Positions 1 to 9,203 of a DNA stretch of 64,000 bases are shown here, piece after piece. The notes below the pieces were generated by a model. The model had not been told where the DNA came from. It ran no database searches and saw only the letters and a list, made by a program, of their open reading frames with translations. A program made the position numbers and the translations under genes. How positions within the stretch are numbered: position 1 is the stretch's first letter; each line of letters begins with the position of its first letter. The stretch is from contig NZ_JJOY01000049.1 in the NCBI RefSeq assembly GCF_000979455.1, forward strand, positions 1 through 64,000, in the 5' to 3' direction. The DNA comes from Methanosarcina sp. 2.H.T.1A.6 (GTDB taxonomy: Archaea > Halobacteriota > Methanosarcinia > Methanosarcinales > Methanosarcinaceae).

Positions 1-32
1 ATTATTATCATTATTATTATTATTATTATTAT
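1..32. repeat. ATT trinucleotide microsatellite
   Basis: Ten or so consecutive ATT units with one ATC interruption run in from the window edge, so the true length is unknown. There is no coding frame here. Confidence 0.85.
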
Positions 33-123
33 CTGTTTTTTATTTGTATTATTTACCTGTTGCAATCTTTTTTATCTTTAAGAATATGCAGAACTCTTAT
101 TTATTTCCCTTAATATTAGTGTT

Positions 124-171
124 AAACTTTGCAGGATTTAAACTTTACAGGATTTAAACTTTGCAGGATTT
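124..171. repeat. Three tandem copies of a 16-bp unit
   Basis: The unit AAACTTTGCAGGATTT occurs three times head to tail; the middle copy has one change (G to A). It lies about 140 bp upstream of the rubrerythrin-like gene, before its promoter. Confidence 0.85.
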
Positions 172-309
172 AACATAGAAGGGTCGAATGCAGGGGTTAA
201 ATACAGCCAGAGATTTATATTTACCTGAACAGAAAGAAACTTTAGTTCAAAATCCGATCATGCGTTTTATTTATAAGTAAGATTATTTTAAATAAAACAT
301 GGTGATTTT

Positions 310-693
310 ATGACTCTTGAAAAAATTCTGAAAGATACCTTTAGAGGAGAGACCACTGAAGTTGGATGGTACCTGGCAATGTCTAAGATTGCTGAACAGG
401 AAGGGCTTGCAGATGTTGCAGTCTACCTCCGCCAGATAGCAATGGACGAAGCCTGGCATGCCACAGAAGTGGCTGAAATTATGGGGCTTGTAAAAAGCAC
501 GACAATTGAAAACCTTGAAATGATGCTTGAAGGGGAAAGTAAAGCCGAGGTCGAAAAAGCTGAAGCTGCAGAACTTGCCAGAAAGGAAGGCAATACCAGA
601 GCTGCTCTTTTCTTTGAGAGGGCGTCCCTTGACGAAGCCAGGCATAAAGCAGGTCTCAAGGGCTTTCTGGAAAGGATTAAAAAGCAGCAGTAA
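310..693 (+). CDS. Rubrerythrin-like ferritin-fold protein without rubredoxin domain
   Basis: A 127-residue protein that fits a single four-helix ferritin-like domain with di-iron ligands: E14 in RGETTEVG, E-x-x-H pairs in MDEAWHATE (about residues 46-54) and LDEARHK (about 107-113). Full rubrerythrins add a C-terminal rubredoxin domain with CxxC pairs; this one has no cysteine at all, so it is a sulerythrin-like short form. Family members reduce peroxide or store iron in anaerobes; the electron donor here would have to be a separate protein (inference). The start ATG follows GGTGA at 4 nt spacing, and a TATA-like TTTATTTATAAG lies near 266-277. A hairpin terminator follows, so it is probably monocistronic. 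Confidence 0.85.
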   Translation: MTLEKILKDTFRGETTEVGWYLAMSKIAEQEGLADVAVYLRQIAMDEAWHATEVAEIMGLVKSTTIENLEMMLEGESKAEVEKAEAAELARKEGNTRAALFFERASLDEARHKAGLKGFLERIKKQQ

Positions 694-701
694 AAACTGC
701 A

Positions 702-725
702 AACGGATCTCCTGATCCGTTCTTT
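702..725 (+). terminator. Hairpin plus T-run terminator of the rubrerythrin-like gene
   Basis: AACGGATC and GATCCGTT form a perfect 8-bp stem around a TCCT loop, followed by TCTTTT. It begins 8 nt after the stop codon. Confidence 0.75.
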
Positions 726-982
726 TCCAGCAGAGTTGCGATTCGGGATCACAGGAAATCGGAGATTTTCTGGGAGTTGCTATGTAATCGCAACAGTCCG
801 CCGTCCTTTTCGCTTTGCTCAAGAGGACTTATTTATGGGTGAGAGTAGCAATCTTCACTCAACTGGATTCATTACGCTTTCTCTAACCCATACAACCATA
901 TTCGCTATACATAGCCGTTTTTATCCCGCTCTACGCAGGAGAACGGCCGCCATACAAAAAAGAGACGAAAGAAAAATAAAAG
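726..982. other. Non-coding stretch with a 9-bp inverted repeat
   Basis: I see no convincing gene. GTTGCGATT at 735-743 is answered by its exact complement AATCGCAAC at 786-794, which would close a 42-nt loop. An open frame at 736-1041 runs through this stretch and into the MITE-like element; its translation resembles no family and has poor coding character. The stretch could be a small RNA or decayed sequence. Confidence 0.4.
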
Positions 983-1090
983 CTAGTGTCGTGGCAACTA
1001 AATTATGGGGCGTTAATATGTGGATAATTCCTCATACGTAGTCCTTTGTCTTAATTTTGATGACTCATAACTAAATTTCCTGGACACTAG
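983..1090. mobile_element. MITE-like element of about 108 bp with terminal inverted repeats
   Basis: The ends are perfect complements over 8 bp (CTAGTGTC at 983-990, GACACTAG at 1083-1090). The match continues imperfectly inward to about 26 bp on each side (GTGGCAACTAAATTATG against the complement of CATAACTAAATTTCCTG). No transposase is inside, so it would be a non-autonomous derivative moved by a full insertion sequence elsewhere in the genome. The parent IS family is not identified. Confidence 0.6.
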
Positions 1091-1200
1091 AAAGTGACAG
1101 CTGCTGTAACGCTTGTGAGTAAGAACGATAACCAAACAGGCAAAAGAGGAAGAAATTTAGGGCTTTATTTCTCTTTCATTTATTCTGCTTTTTTTTCAGG

Positions 1201-1221
1201 GCCGCCAGACAAGCTGGCGGT
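1201..1221. other. GC-rich hairpin
   Basis: CCGCCAG and CTGGCGG pair perfectly around ACAAG. There is no T-run after it. It sits just upstream of a TATA-like CTTATATTTAT (1226-1236) and separates that promoter from the MITE-like element. Confidence 0.5.
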
Positions 1222-1225
1222 GGCG

Positions 1226-1682
1226 CTTATATTTATCTATGAATTTAAATGAGGTTCCTGAGGTCAATACCAACCGATTAATCCGGAACCACCCACGCAT
1301 TTGGTCCCAAAATTGAATTCACTCCCTGAAACAGGTAGTTGTGGGCACATACAATTTATATTGTCTCGAGCAATATATTATCTGGTCTGGTGCTCTTTTT
1401 TACGAGTCCAGAAGTTTAATTCCTCTAATCCGGAAGGGTACCGGATTATCGAGGTTCTGTGGTTATGGAAGGGGTCTAATTTCTTGGGGTTAAACAGGTT
1501 TTCACATCCGTTTCTTTACGGATCTCTGTAAGGGTCTCTGTACTGGTCAAAGGTATTTTTCGGGAACTTCAGCCTGTTTATCAACTCAGTTTTTGCTCTG
1601 ATGTCTGGACATCGGTCTCAAGCAAACTGATTATTAGATCCTGAAACAAACCTGAATCTATTAAATTAGGAGAGTGTAAAAT
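1226..1682 (+). promoter_or_regulatory. TATA box and long structured leader of the siroheme reductase gene
   Basis: CTTATATTTAT at 1226-1236 looks like an archaeal TATA box, which would place transcription start near 1260 and leave a leader of about 420 nt. Several hairpins are visible: GGTTCC/GGAACC (about 1254-1289), TAATCCGG/CCGGATTA with a 7-nt loop (1426-1448), and ATCCGT/ACGGAT (near 1505-1525). A ribosome-binding AGGAGAG lies at 1668-1674. An open frame at 1301-1531 has no recognisable product. The stretch may instead be a separate small RNA gene. Confidence 0.4.
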
Positions 1683-2360
1683 ATGGTAAGCAAGGAATAT
1701 GTTAAGGGAGACCTTCCTGAGAAAGCTGCAATCTTGCAAAGAGATGGGGAAACTTATGCAATTGCTCCACACATTCCCGGAGGGATCGTATATCCCGAAA
1801 CTCTCAGAAAGATAGCAGACATCGCAGACAAATATGGGGCTGCAGCTCTGAAAATTACTTCAGCCCAGAGAATTGCGATTGTAGGGCTCAAGGAGGAAGA
1901 CCTGGATGCAGCATGGGCTGAACTGGGTATGAAACCCGGAGCTGCCATCGGGCTCTGTGTCAGGAGCGTCAAAATCTGCCCTGGAACTACATTTTGCAAG
2001 AGAGGCAAACAGGATGCCGTCGGGCTTGGCTTGAAACTTGATGAAAAATACCACGGCATGCAGCTTCCTTCTAAATTCAAAATGGCTGTTTCCGGCTGTC
2101 AGAATTCCTGTTCCGAACCGAGCATAAAAGACATAGGAATCATGGGCACGGCAAAAGGCTATACTCTTAGCGTCGGGGGGAGCGCAGGGCCTCGTCCAAG
2201 GCTCGGGAGTGTGATGGCAAAGGACCTTTCCGAAGAACAGGTTCTGGATCTTGTTGACAGGATAATTAACTTCTATAAAGGATATGGAAAGGCAAGAAGG
2301 ATCGGAGAAGTACTGGATGAAATAGGGATTGAGAAATTCAAAGAAGGGGTAGGGCTGTAA
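1683..2360 (+). CDS. Small siroheme/[4Fe-4S] sulfite/nitrite reductase-like protein
   Basis: This 225-residue protein has the nitrite/sulfite reductase ferredoxin-like half-domain at the N-terminus (GGIVYPETLRKIADIADKYG...SAQRIAIVG style) and the siroheme-cluster cysteines: C-x5-C in CPGTTFC (about residues 100-106) and C-x3-C in SGCQNSCSEP (about 137-143). It is about a third the size of F420-dependent Fsr and lacks the flavin/ferredoxin extensions. It matches the small Dsr-like proteins known from methanogens, whose physiological substrate is not settled (sulfite, nitrite or an assembly role). No partner subunit is adjacent. AGGAGAG lies 8 nt upstream of the ATG. Confidence 0.85.
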   Translation: MVSKEYVKGDLPEKAAILQRDGETYAIAPHIPGGIVYPETLRKIADIADKYGAAALKITSAQRIAIVGLKEEDLDAAWAELGMKPGAAIGLCVRSVKICPGTTFCKRGKQDAVGLGLKLDEKYHGMQLPSKFKMAVSGCQNSCSEPSIKDIGIMGTAKGYTLSVGGSAGPRPRLGSVMAKDLSEEQVLDLVDRIINFYKGYGKARRIGEVLDEIGIEKFKEGVGL

Positions 2361-2368
2361 GCAGATCT

Positions 2369-2420
2369 CTAATTATTAGTTTGTCTCAAGAAGACTAATT
2401 ATTAGTTCATCTCAGGAAGA
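2369..2420. repeat. Tandem duplication of a 26-bp unit
   Basis: Two adjacent 26-bp copies beginning CTAATTATTAGTT and ending with GAAGA differ at three positions. They start a few bases after the siroheme reductase stop codon. Confidence 0.8.
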
Positions 2421-2933
2421 ATGCTGGGTATTTTTTCTTCAGAGTAAAAGGTTTTTTTAAGCATCTTGCAGGAGTTTTAATCCAGATGTCCCTCTTTCCC
2501 CAGCTTTTTCCACCCTATAGTTTTTGGCTTTTTCGGAGTCCGTTTTATCTTTTTCAGCGATTTCTTCATATCTCTGAAATCTTATTTTCATTTTCATCAA
2601 GGAAGAATTTCAATAAGAATGTTTTATAATTTTTATGTTATAATTTTACCCAAATTTTCCAGTTTCCCTTTTTCTTTCCCTGTTAGACTGCTTTAATGCG
2701 GCCCTATTTTCGCGCCTCTTGCGAGCTTTTCGATGTATTGTATGTTAAAGATAACGTTTAAATATAATAGATACAAAGACTAACAGACTATTCAAACCTT
2801 ATACAGACAGTTGCTACGGTTCTTGCTCTGTCTTTACTGTTATTGATATTCTATAACATCAATGATAATTTTGAAGCAGTATCAGTTTTCAGTTTTTACC
2901 CATATATAGGAGGAATAAACTATTAGCAGTGAG
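2421..2933 (+). promoter_or_regulatory. Upstream region of hdrED
   Basis: No gene is visible in these 510 bp. AACGTTTAAATATAATAG (about 2753-2770) is a plausible BRE/TATA, giving a leader of roughly 140 nt before hdrE. AGGAGG at 2908-2913 is 20 nt from the annotated ATG of hdrE, unusually far; there is no better in-frame ATG, GTG or TTG closer to it. Confidence 0.5.
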
Positions 2934-3716
2934 ATGGCATACTTCTCTGGGCTCTCGGATGCACTCAGACTTACGTTTGTCCAGATAATGATATTCAGCA
3001 CAATAGCCATTGTGATTTTCTTATACGGTATGATCCTTAACTTCCAGAAATGGGGTGCAGGCGTCACAGGCTATGCCCTTGAACCTCAGCCCGGAAGCAA
3101 GGGAAGTGCGATCAGATTTTTAAAGACCTGGTGGGGACAGGTAGTAGAAGAGTCTCACCACGGACACGGAAAACCGATTCTTGAGGTTCTCATCCTCGAC
3201 ATTATGTTCCAGAGGAGAATTCTCAAAAGAAGCCCGGTGCGCTGGTTCATGCACTTTATGATTGTTGCAGGCTGGATGGCCCTTTTCGCTCTGTCAGGGC
3301 TCATGTTTGCAGTGGAAATGATCGAAAAATTCGGAATCGAGCTTCCATTCACCCCCGCCGAGTTCAGAGATTTCCTCGCACTCCCGAACTATATTTTCGG
3401 GTATGTCCTGCTTATCGGAGTCATGATTGCAGTAGTCAGGAGAATCTTTGTCTCGGATGCAAGGAAAGCTTCCATAATGTATGACTGGGTCCTTCTCGGA
3501 GGAGTCTTCTTAGTCACGATTTCCGGTTTTGTTGCCGATGGTATAAGGACCGGATTTATCTGGAGCTTTGGGCTTGATCCCTCAACTGCACCCCCTGCAG
3601 CTCTCTTCCACTCCATAATTTCCCTGCTCTTCTGTATCGCATACATCCCGTACAGCAAGTACATACACGTAATCGCCACCCCGCTTGCAATCCTTGCAAA
3701 CAAGGGAGGAGAATAA
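2934..3716 (+). CDS. hdrE: CoB-CoM heterodisulfide reductase, cytochrome b subunit HdrE
   Basis: A 260-residue integral membrane protein with about five membrane helices (near residues 13-36, 104-128, 148-172, 183-205 and 222-250). It carries histidines suited to b-type haem ligation, for example in RWFMHFM and LFHSII. HdrE takes electrons from methanophenazine and passes them to HdrD, which reduces CoM-S-S-CoB in the last energy-conserving step of methanogenesis. The gene ends 2 nt before hdrD and the two are co-transcribed, as in other Methanosarcina. The membrane HdrDE form is limited to cytochrome-containing methanogens, which supports the taxonomic call. Confidence 0.97.
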   Translation: MAYFSGLSDALRLTFVQIMIFSTIAIVIFLYGMILNFQKWGAGVTGYALEPQPGSKGSAIRFLKTWWGQVVEESHHGHGKPILEVLILDIMFQRRILKRSPVRWFMHFMIVAGWMALFALSGLMFAVEMIEKFGIELPFTPAEFRDFLALPNYIFGYVLLIGVMIAVVRRIFVSDARKASIMYDWVLLGGVFLVTISGFVADGIRTGFIWSFGLDPSTAPPAALFHSIISLLFCIAYIPYSKYIHVIATPLAILANKGGE

Positions 3717-3718
3717 AA

Positions 3719-4978
3719 ATGTCAAAAAAAACTCCATCTATTGACACCAAGAACCTTACAGCAGTCCAGCTCATGGAGCTCGACTCCTGCACCCGCTGCG
3801 GTGAATGTGTAAAATGGTGTCCAACTTACGCTGCTTCCGGCGAGAAGCCCGGGTTAGCTCCCAGGGACAAGATCCTGCGCTGGAGACAGTTCATGAACAA
3901 GTCCTACGGGCTTAAAGCAAAGCTGTTCGGCCCTACGGAAATCCCCCAGTCCGAACTTGAAGAATTCAAAGACGATGTACACGGCTGTACCACCTGTGGT
4001 ATCTGTGCAACTGTTTGTGAATCAGGTATCAACACTGTGGAACTCTGGGAATCCATGAGGACAAACCTCGTCAAGAAAGGCATCGGTCCCTTCGGAAAGC
4101 AGGGCATGTTCCCTAAACTTATCGGGCAGTACCACAACCCTTACCTCCTTGACCAGAAAGACAGGCTTGCCTGGGTCCCCGAAGACGTTAAGATTGCAGA
4201 CAAGGCAAACATCGTCTACTTCACCGGCTGTACTGCAGGATACAAGCAGCTCGCTCTGGCTTTTGCCACCTCCCGTGTGCTGAATAAGCTGGGCATCGAG
4301 TTCGCCATGCTCGGGGAAGAAGAATGGTGCTGCGGCTCCGCCCTTATCAGGACCGGACAGGTCCATGTCAATGACGTGGCCAGGGAAACTGCAAGGCACA
4401 ATGTAGAAGCCATTAAGGCAAAGGGTGCCACAAAGGTCCTCTATGCATGTGCAGGCTGCTTCCGTGCCTCCAAGGTCGACTGGCCGAGGCTTCTCGGAGA
4501 AGAACTGCCTTTTGAGGTAGTCCACATCACAGAGTTCCTTGCAGATTTGATCAAGAAGGACAAAGTTAAATGGGAAAAATCCATTGACAAGACCATTACA
4601 TACCACGACCCCTGCCACCTTGGCCGCCACGTAGGTGTCTACGATGCTCCCAGGTTTGTGCTTGAACACATCCCGGGTGTTAAGTTTGTAGAAATGGACA
4701 GGGTCAAGGAATTCCAGCGCTGCTGTGGAGCTGGCGGTGGTGTGAAGGCAGGTCTCCCCGATCTTGCCCTCGGTGTTGCCGAATCCCGCGTTAAGGATGC
4801 CCTTGAAACCAACGCAGACATCCTCTCAAGCTCATGCCCCTTCTGTAAGAGGAACCTCATGGACGGCCGTGACTCCCTCAAAGCCGACATCGAGGTTGAG
4901 GACGTAATTGTACTGGTTGCACAGGCCCTCGGTCTCAGTGTAGAAGAACCCAAAAAGGAAGCGCCCAAAAAGGCTTGA
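3719..4978 (+). CDS. hdrD: CoB-CoM heterodisulfide reductase, catalytic subunit HdrD
   Basis: A 419-residue protein with two N-terminal [4Fe-4S] motifs ([12 protein letters not shown] near residues 23-34 and [12 protein letters not shown] near 91-102). Two C-terminal CCG domains follow: [10 protein letters not shown] with CAGCF, and CCGAGGG with CPFC. In the family these CCG motifs bind the noncubane clusters at which the CoM-S-S-CoB heterodisulfide is reduced. HdrD is a fusion-like equivalent of the HdrC and HdrB subunits of hydrogenotrophic methanogens. It acts at the cytoplasmic face bound to HdrE. It is translated from the same mRNA as hdrE with a GGAGGA site overlapping the hdrE stop. 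A short Lys/Glu/Pro tail ends the protein. Confidence 0.97.
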   Translation: MSKKTPSIDTKNLTAVQLMELDSCTRCGECVKWCPTYAASGEKPGLAPRDKILRWRQFMNKSYGLKAKLFGPTEIPQSELEEFKDDVHGCTTCGICATVCESGINTVELWESMRTNLVKKGIGPFGKQGMFPKLIGQYHNPYLLDQKDRLAWVPEDVKIADKANIVYFTGCTAGYKQLALAFATSRVLNKLGIEFAMLGEEEWCCGSALIRTGQVHVNDVARETARHNVEAIKAKGATKVLYACAGCFRASKVDWPRLLGEELPFEVVHITEFLADLIKKDKVKWEKSIDKTITYHDPCHLGRHVGVYDAPRFVLEHIPGVKFVEMDRVKEFQRCCGAGGGVKAGLPDLALGVAESRVKDALETNADILSSSCPFCKRNLMDGRDSLKADIEVEDVIVLVAQALGLSVEEPKKEAPKKA

Positions 4979-5076
4979 AGGCTGGTTTTTTCCAGCTTTC
5001 TTTATTTCTCTTTTTTGATCCAGTGTCTTATTTTTTATAGTAAAACTTAAATACCGATACCTACTTCCCCTTGAAT

Positions 5077-5712
5077 ATGTATATTCCTTACGAATTTCTC
5101 GGAAAAGTATTCGTGTACCTGATGCTCCTTGCTTTTGTAGGTACCGAGCTTGCCCTTCTCATAGGGGTCTACTCGTTCAAAAAACACAGGATCATTTTTC
5201 CGAGTTTCGTACTGTTCACACTCTACCTTTTCTATTCTCCTGCAAAATGGATCTGCAGAGTTTTCCGGATAAGGGATACCCTTGTTGACGATATTCTCAT
5301 TGATGTCCGGAACGCTGTTATGCACGATGATTTCCTGCACACCAAAGGTAAGAAAATTTTGCTTCTTCCGCAGTGCCTGCGTCACCCTAACTGTAAGGCC
5401 CGCTGCGACCCGGTTTACGGGTATGAGTGTAAGCGCTGTGGGCTCTGTGACATTTCAAAACTCTACGAAGCTGCTGAAAAGTATGGTTTCAGGGTTTTTG
5501 TAGTCCCTGGGGGCAGCTTTGTAAAAAAGATCTTCAAGAAATATAAGCCGGAAGCCTGTCTAGGGGTTGCCTGCTATAATGAACTTGCTGAGAACATGCA
5601 GGCTGTTTCGTTTGTCCCCACTCAGGGAGTCCTTCTCCTCAAGGACGGGTGCTTCAATACGGAAGCAAACGTTGAGGAAATAATTCATAAAATGGAGATG
5701 TGCGATGTATAA
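5077..5712 (+). CDS. DUF116 family membrane-anchored Cys-rich protein (copy 1)
   Basis: A 211-residue protein. Two hydrophobic segments lie in the first 60 residues. The soluble part has a dense cysteine group (CLRHPNC, C-x3-C, CKRCGLC) followed by a VVPGGSFVKKIFKKYKPEACLGVACYNEL section and a late DGCFNTE. This is the DUF116 pattern; the function is unknown, and the cysteines suggest a metal or Fe-S site (inference). An upstream TTG at 5071 is possible, but ATG 5077 lies about 28 nt after an ACTTAAATA box, suiting a leaderless message. It overlaps the next paralogue by 8 nt. Confidence 0.8.
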   Translation: MYIPYEFLGKVFVYLMLLAFVGTELALLIGVYSFKKHRIIFPSFVLFTLYLFYSPAKWICRVFRIRDTLVDDILIDVRNAVMHDDFLHTKGKKILLLPQCLRHPNCKARCDPVYGYECKRCGLCDISKLYEAAEKYGFRVFVVPGGSFVKKIFKKYKPEACLGVACYNELAENMQAVSFVPTQGVLLLKDGCFNTEANVEEIIHKMEMCDV

Positions 5713-6340
5713 CTACATTGGAAAGGCACTGTTTTTTGTCACCATCCTATCCCTTGTCCTTTCAGCCGTAGCCCTGGCTGTCAGCCGCAAGAGCCTCACA
5801 CAAAATGTCTTGCTGGCAGGGTTTTTTGCAAATGTGCTCGACTTCTTTTATTTGCCTCTGAGACATATTTTTCTCAAGTTTTCCGATACCCGTGTTCTGG
5901 ACAAATGGATGTCATCTCTGAAAATCAGAGCCCATGCTTCTGCCTTTGCAAAAACAAAAAAAAGGATTATTCTTGCTCCCCACTGCATGCGAGCTCTTGA
6001 CTGCCCTGCCCATTCTACACAGACAGGTATTCAGTGTAAGTCCTGTGGGAAATGCGTTTTTACTCAGTTAAAGAAAGATGCTGAAAAATACGGGTATAAG
6101 GTTTTCATCCTGACTGGCTCTTCATATGTGAAGAACATACTCAAAATGGAAGCCTCCGATGGTATTCTTCTAATTGCCTGCGATTATGAAATCAATAAAG
6201 TTATGCGTGCCCTCAAAGGCAAAAAAGTGATAACCTACGGAATTACTATGGAAAACGATGGCTGTTTCGGGACTGAAGTGAATTACCAGAAGGTGCTTAA
6301 AGTTTTTGATGATTTTAAAAGTCAATCTAACAGGTTATAA
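5705..6340 (+). CDS. DUF116 family membrane-anchored Cys-rich protein (copy 2)
   Basis: The 211-residue protein is a tandem paralogue of the preceding gene. It has the same two-helix N-terminus, the C-x4-C plus CKSCGKC cluster (around residues 92-119), the TGSSYVKNILK block and an ending NDGCFGTEVNYQKV. It keeps the CxxC elements but loses the GVACYNEL cysteine (replaced by LIACDYEI). The start ATG overlaps the stop of copy 1, so the two are translationally coupled and probably form a complex or heterodimer (inference). Function unknown. Confidence 0.8.
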   Translation: MYNYIGKALFFVTILSLVLSAVALAVSRKSLTQNVLLAGFFANVLDFFYLPLRHIFLKFSDTRVLDKWMSSLKIRAHASAFAKTKKRIILAPHCMRALDCPAHSTQTGIQCKSCGKCVFTQLKKDAEKYGYKVFILTGSSYVKNILKMEASDGILLIACDYEINKVMRALKGKKVITYGITMENDGCFGTEVNYQKVLKVFDDFKSQSNRL

Positions 6341-6516
6341 GATACGTCAATGTTTTCTCCGACGGTTCTCTTTTTTTTATACTTATTTCCTATTTTTTCT
6401 TCTTTTTTCCCGACTCAATCGCAATTTTGAATTAATATCAACACTTTAAATTAGCTCCTTATTTAATATAAGTGAAGTTCAGATAATTTCTGGATACTTT
6501 TGAAGGTGCTACTTTC

Positions 6517-7641
6517 ATGTATGACGTAATCATCGTAGGTGGTGGCCCTTCCGGAGCCTCGGCCGGAAGAAGGGCGGGAAAACTTGGTCTCAAGACACTG
6601 CTGCTTGAAAAAGAGGAATTTCCCAGGTACAAACCCTGTGGAGGAGGGCTTTCGAAACATGCTATTTCGTTCCTTGATTTCGAGCTCTCTGAGGATGTTA
6701 TTGAGTGGGAAGTCACAGGGGCAAGAGTCTCTTTCAAGGGGCAGACAGTTGAAGCACACAAAGACCACTCCCTTTGCACTATGGTCTCCAGGGATGTTTT
6801 TGATAACCTCCTGCTTGATAAAGCAAAGGAGAGCGGAGCTGAAGTCCACACCGGGGAAAAGGTCTTCCAATTTATGGAAAATCCTGAGTTTGTGGAGATC
6901 ACGACAGAAAAAGGAACCTATCAGGCAAGGTTTGCCATTATCGCTGAAGGGGCGCATGGGCTTCTCAAGACCTGTGTAAGACCTGTCGATAGTAATGAAG
7001 AGTGTGGAATCTGTGTGGTTACCGAAGTTCCAGCCAGCGAAGAGGAAATCGAAAAAAGGAGCGGTAAAACCGTTGATATGTGTTTCGGAGTGGCTGGCGG
7101 TGGATACGGCTGGATTTTCCCTCACAGGACTTATTATTCAGTTGGAGTCGGAGGACTCATTAAGGACCTTCCTCACCCTAAGGAAACTATGCTTGAGTTC
7201 CTGAAAGATAATGGTTTTACCGGCGATTACAAATTAAAAGGGCACAAAATCCCACTGGGCGGGGTTAAGAGAAAGATCACTGGCTCAAGGGTCCTTTTGA
7301 GCGGGGATGCCGCAGGATTTGTAGATGCCTTTTCAGGCGAGGGGCTTGCTTATGCCATAAGTTCAGGGCAGTTTGCTGCTGAAGCGATTGCCGGAATTTG
7401 CCGGTGTGATGGGAATCTCAAAGATTTGAGCAGATACGAGTCCCTCTGCCAGGCAGAGTTTGGAACTCATCTTAAGTATTCACTTATGTTTTCCAGGATA
7501 ATGCATCGTTTCCCTACCCAATCATTTAAAATCTTTTCATCAAGTGAAAAAATGGTTGATAAATATCTTGAAGTTGTGGATTTTAGTATTACTTATAAGG
7601 AGTATCTTCGCTGGTCCGTTTTGAATTTTAAACTCAGGTAA
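6517..7641 (+). CDS. Geranylgeranyl reductase family flavoprotein (copy 1)
   Basis: A 374-residue protein opening with the FAD Rossmann motif DVIIVGGGPSGASAGRRAG, then the family FPRYKPCGGGL segment and the second FAD motif LLSGDAAGFVDAFSGEGLAYA (about residues 264-284). Members reduce the double bonds of geranylgeranyl chains, including archaeal membrane lipids (digeranylgeranylglycerophospholipid) and polyprenyl cofactors such as methanophenazine precursors; which substrate applies here cannot be read from sequence. A TATA-like TATTTAATATAAG lies near 6459-6471. A close paralogue follows 194 bp downstream. Confidence 0.85.
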   Translation: MYDVIIVGGGPSGASAGRRAGKLGLKTLLLEKEEFPRYKPCGGGLSKHAISFLDFELSEDVIEWEVTGARVSFKGQTVEAHKDHSLCTMVSRDVFDNLLLDKAKESGAEVHTGEKVFQFMENPEFVEITTEKGTYQARFAIIAEGAHGLLKTCVRPVDSNEECGICVVTEVPASEEEIEKRSGKTVDMCFGVAGGGYGWIFPHRTYYSVGVGGLIKDLPHPKETMLEFLKDNGFTGDYKLKGHKIPLGGVKRKITGSRVLLSGDAAGFVDAFSGEGLAYAISSGQFAAEAIAGICRCDGNLKDLSRYESLCQAEFGTHLKYSLMFSRIMHRFPTQSFKIFSSSEKMVDKYLEVVDFSITYKEYLRWSVLNFKLR

Positions 7642-7835
7642 TCAATAATAGGGGATTTTCAAAAATAAGCCGGGATTTTCCAGGGCACTCAAGCTTTTAT
7701 TGGAGATCCCCTTCTGATTCTCTTTTTCCTCTATCTTTTTATTGTTCCAGCATCAATCTACTTATGGGGTAAACCATTCATTTGAGGCTGTCTGTTCAAG
7801 GCATGCCTCTTCTCCATAAGCAGGGGGTCTTGAGC

Positions 7836-9005
7836 ATGTATGATCTGATTATAGTGGGTGGAGGGCCTTCGGGAGCTTCTGCCGGAAGAGCAGCTGGAAA
7901 AGCAGGAATTTCAACCCTCCTGCTTGAGAAAGAATATTTTCCGAGGTATAAGCCCTGCGGAGGGGCTCTATCCCCTTATGCTTTATCCTGCCTGGATTTC
8001 AAACTCCCCGAGTCCGTAGTCGAGAGGGATATTTCAAAGATAAGGATTCATTTCAGGGAGCACTGTACTGAAAGGCAAACCCGTTCAAGGTTAGCTTTGC
8101 TGGTCTCCAGAAAGGTCTTTGACAATTTCCTGCTTGATAAAGCCAGGGAGACTGGAATTGAGGTCCACTTCGGGGAAAAGGTGCTGGACTGCGAGGAAAG
8201 AGAAGAATACGTTGAGGTTAAGACTTTGCAGAACACTTACCTTGCCAAGTTTGTCCTTATTGCGGAAGGCTCCGGAGGCATGCTTAAGTATAAAGTAAGG
8301 CCGCAGAGAGACCGGAGAACGGAATATGGGCTTGCCCTTGTTTCGGAAGTTCCTGAAGATGACGAGGTGATAAGGAATCGGTTTCCCGGTGTAATAGACA
8401 TTCATTTCGGGACTGCACCTGGGGGATACGGCTGGATTTTCCCTCATGCAGGGTACTATTCCGTGGGAGTCACGGGCACAGCTGAATATCTGAAGCATCC
8501 GAAGAAGGTAATGCAGGATTTTTTGCGGGCAAACGGTTTTTCAGGAGAATTGCAGGTCAGTTCCCATATTATCCCGGTAGGAGGGATAAAACGAAAAACC
8601 ATAAGTTCAAGGGTCCTTCTGAGCGGGGATGCCGCAGGTTTCGTGGACGCCTTCATAGGGGAAGGTATTGCATATGCCATCCGGTCAGGGCAGCTTGCAG
8701 CGGAGAACGTAGCTGATCTTGTGCTTTATGACCGGAAATTGAGCGCCCTTAAAGAGTATGAATCCAGGTGCAGGCAGGAGTTTGGAAACTTCCTTGGCAG
8801 TTCCCTTAAACTGGAAAAGGTTATGCATCGTTTTCCCGAGACCTCTTTCAAACTTGTTCTCAGCAGGAAGGAAATATTGGATAAATATCTGGATGAAGTT
8901 GTATTCAGTAGAAGCCACAAAGACTATGTCAGGTGGTTATTGCTCAATTTCAGTCTGGCTGAGCCCTCCTCCAAAATTAAGTCCACAACTGAACGAAATC
9001 GGTAA
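7836..9005 (+). CDS. Geranylgeranyl reductase family flavoprotein (copy 2)
   Basis: The 389-residue paralogue of the preceding gene has MYDLIIVGGGPSGASAGRAAG, FPRYKPCGGAL and LLSGDAAGFVDAFIGEG in the same places, and about 15 extra residues at the C-terminus. I chose ATG 7836 over the upstream TTG at 7782 because it aligns with the start of copy 1 and follows a GGGGGT at about 8 nt. The two copies have diverged clearly, which suggests different prenyl substrates rather than a recent duplication (inference). Confidence 0.85.
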   Translation: MYDLIIVGGGPSGASAGRAAGKAGISTLLLEKEYFPRYKPCGGALSPYALSCLDFKLPESVVERDISKIRIHFREHCTERQTRSRLALLVSRKVFDNFLLDKARETGIEVHFGEKVLDCEEREEYVEVKTLQNTYLAKFVLIAEGSGGMLKYKVRPQRDRRTEYGLALVSEVPEDDEVIRNRFPGVIDIHFGTAPGGYGWIFPHAGYYSVGVTGTAEYLKHPKKVMQDFLRANGFSGELQVSSHIIPVGGIKRKTISSRVLLSGDAAGFVDAFIGEGIAYAIRSGQLAAENVADLVLYDRKLSALKEYESRCRQEFGNFLGSSLKLEKVMHRFPETSFKLVLSRKEILDKYLDEVVFSRSHKDYVRWLLLNFSLAEPSSKIKSTTERNR

Positions 9006-9203
9006 GGGTTTCTATAAAGCAAGAGCTAACAAATAAGAGTAGGGATTAATGGAAAAAAAGTGGGGTGTAATAGCTAAGGGCAATGAAAGAACAGCTTCGG
9101 GGTCCTAAGAGCAGGTAAAAGAAACTGATCGAAAGTGCGAAACCAAAAGAAAACAAAGAACTTCTGAGCAAAGATTGAAAATAAACCTGAAGATAATCAT
9201 TGT

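Noticed and set aside
736-1041. 101-codon ORF on the plus strand
   Set aside because: It runs into the MITE-like element, has no good ribosome-binding site and resembles no protein.
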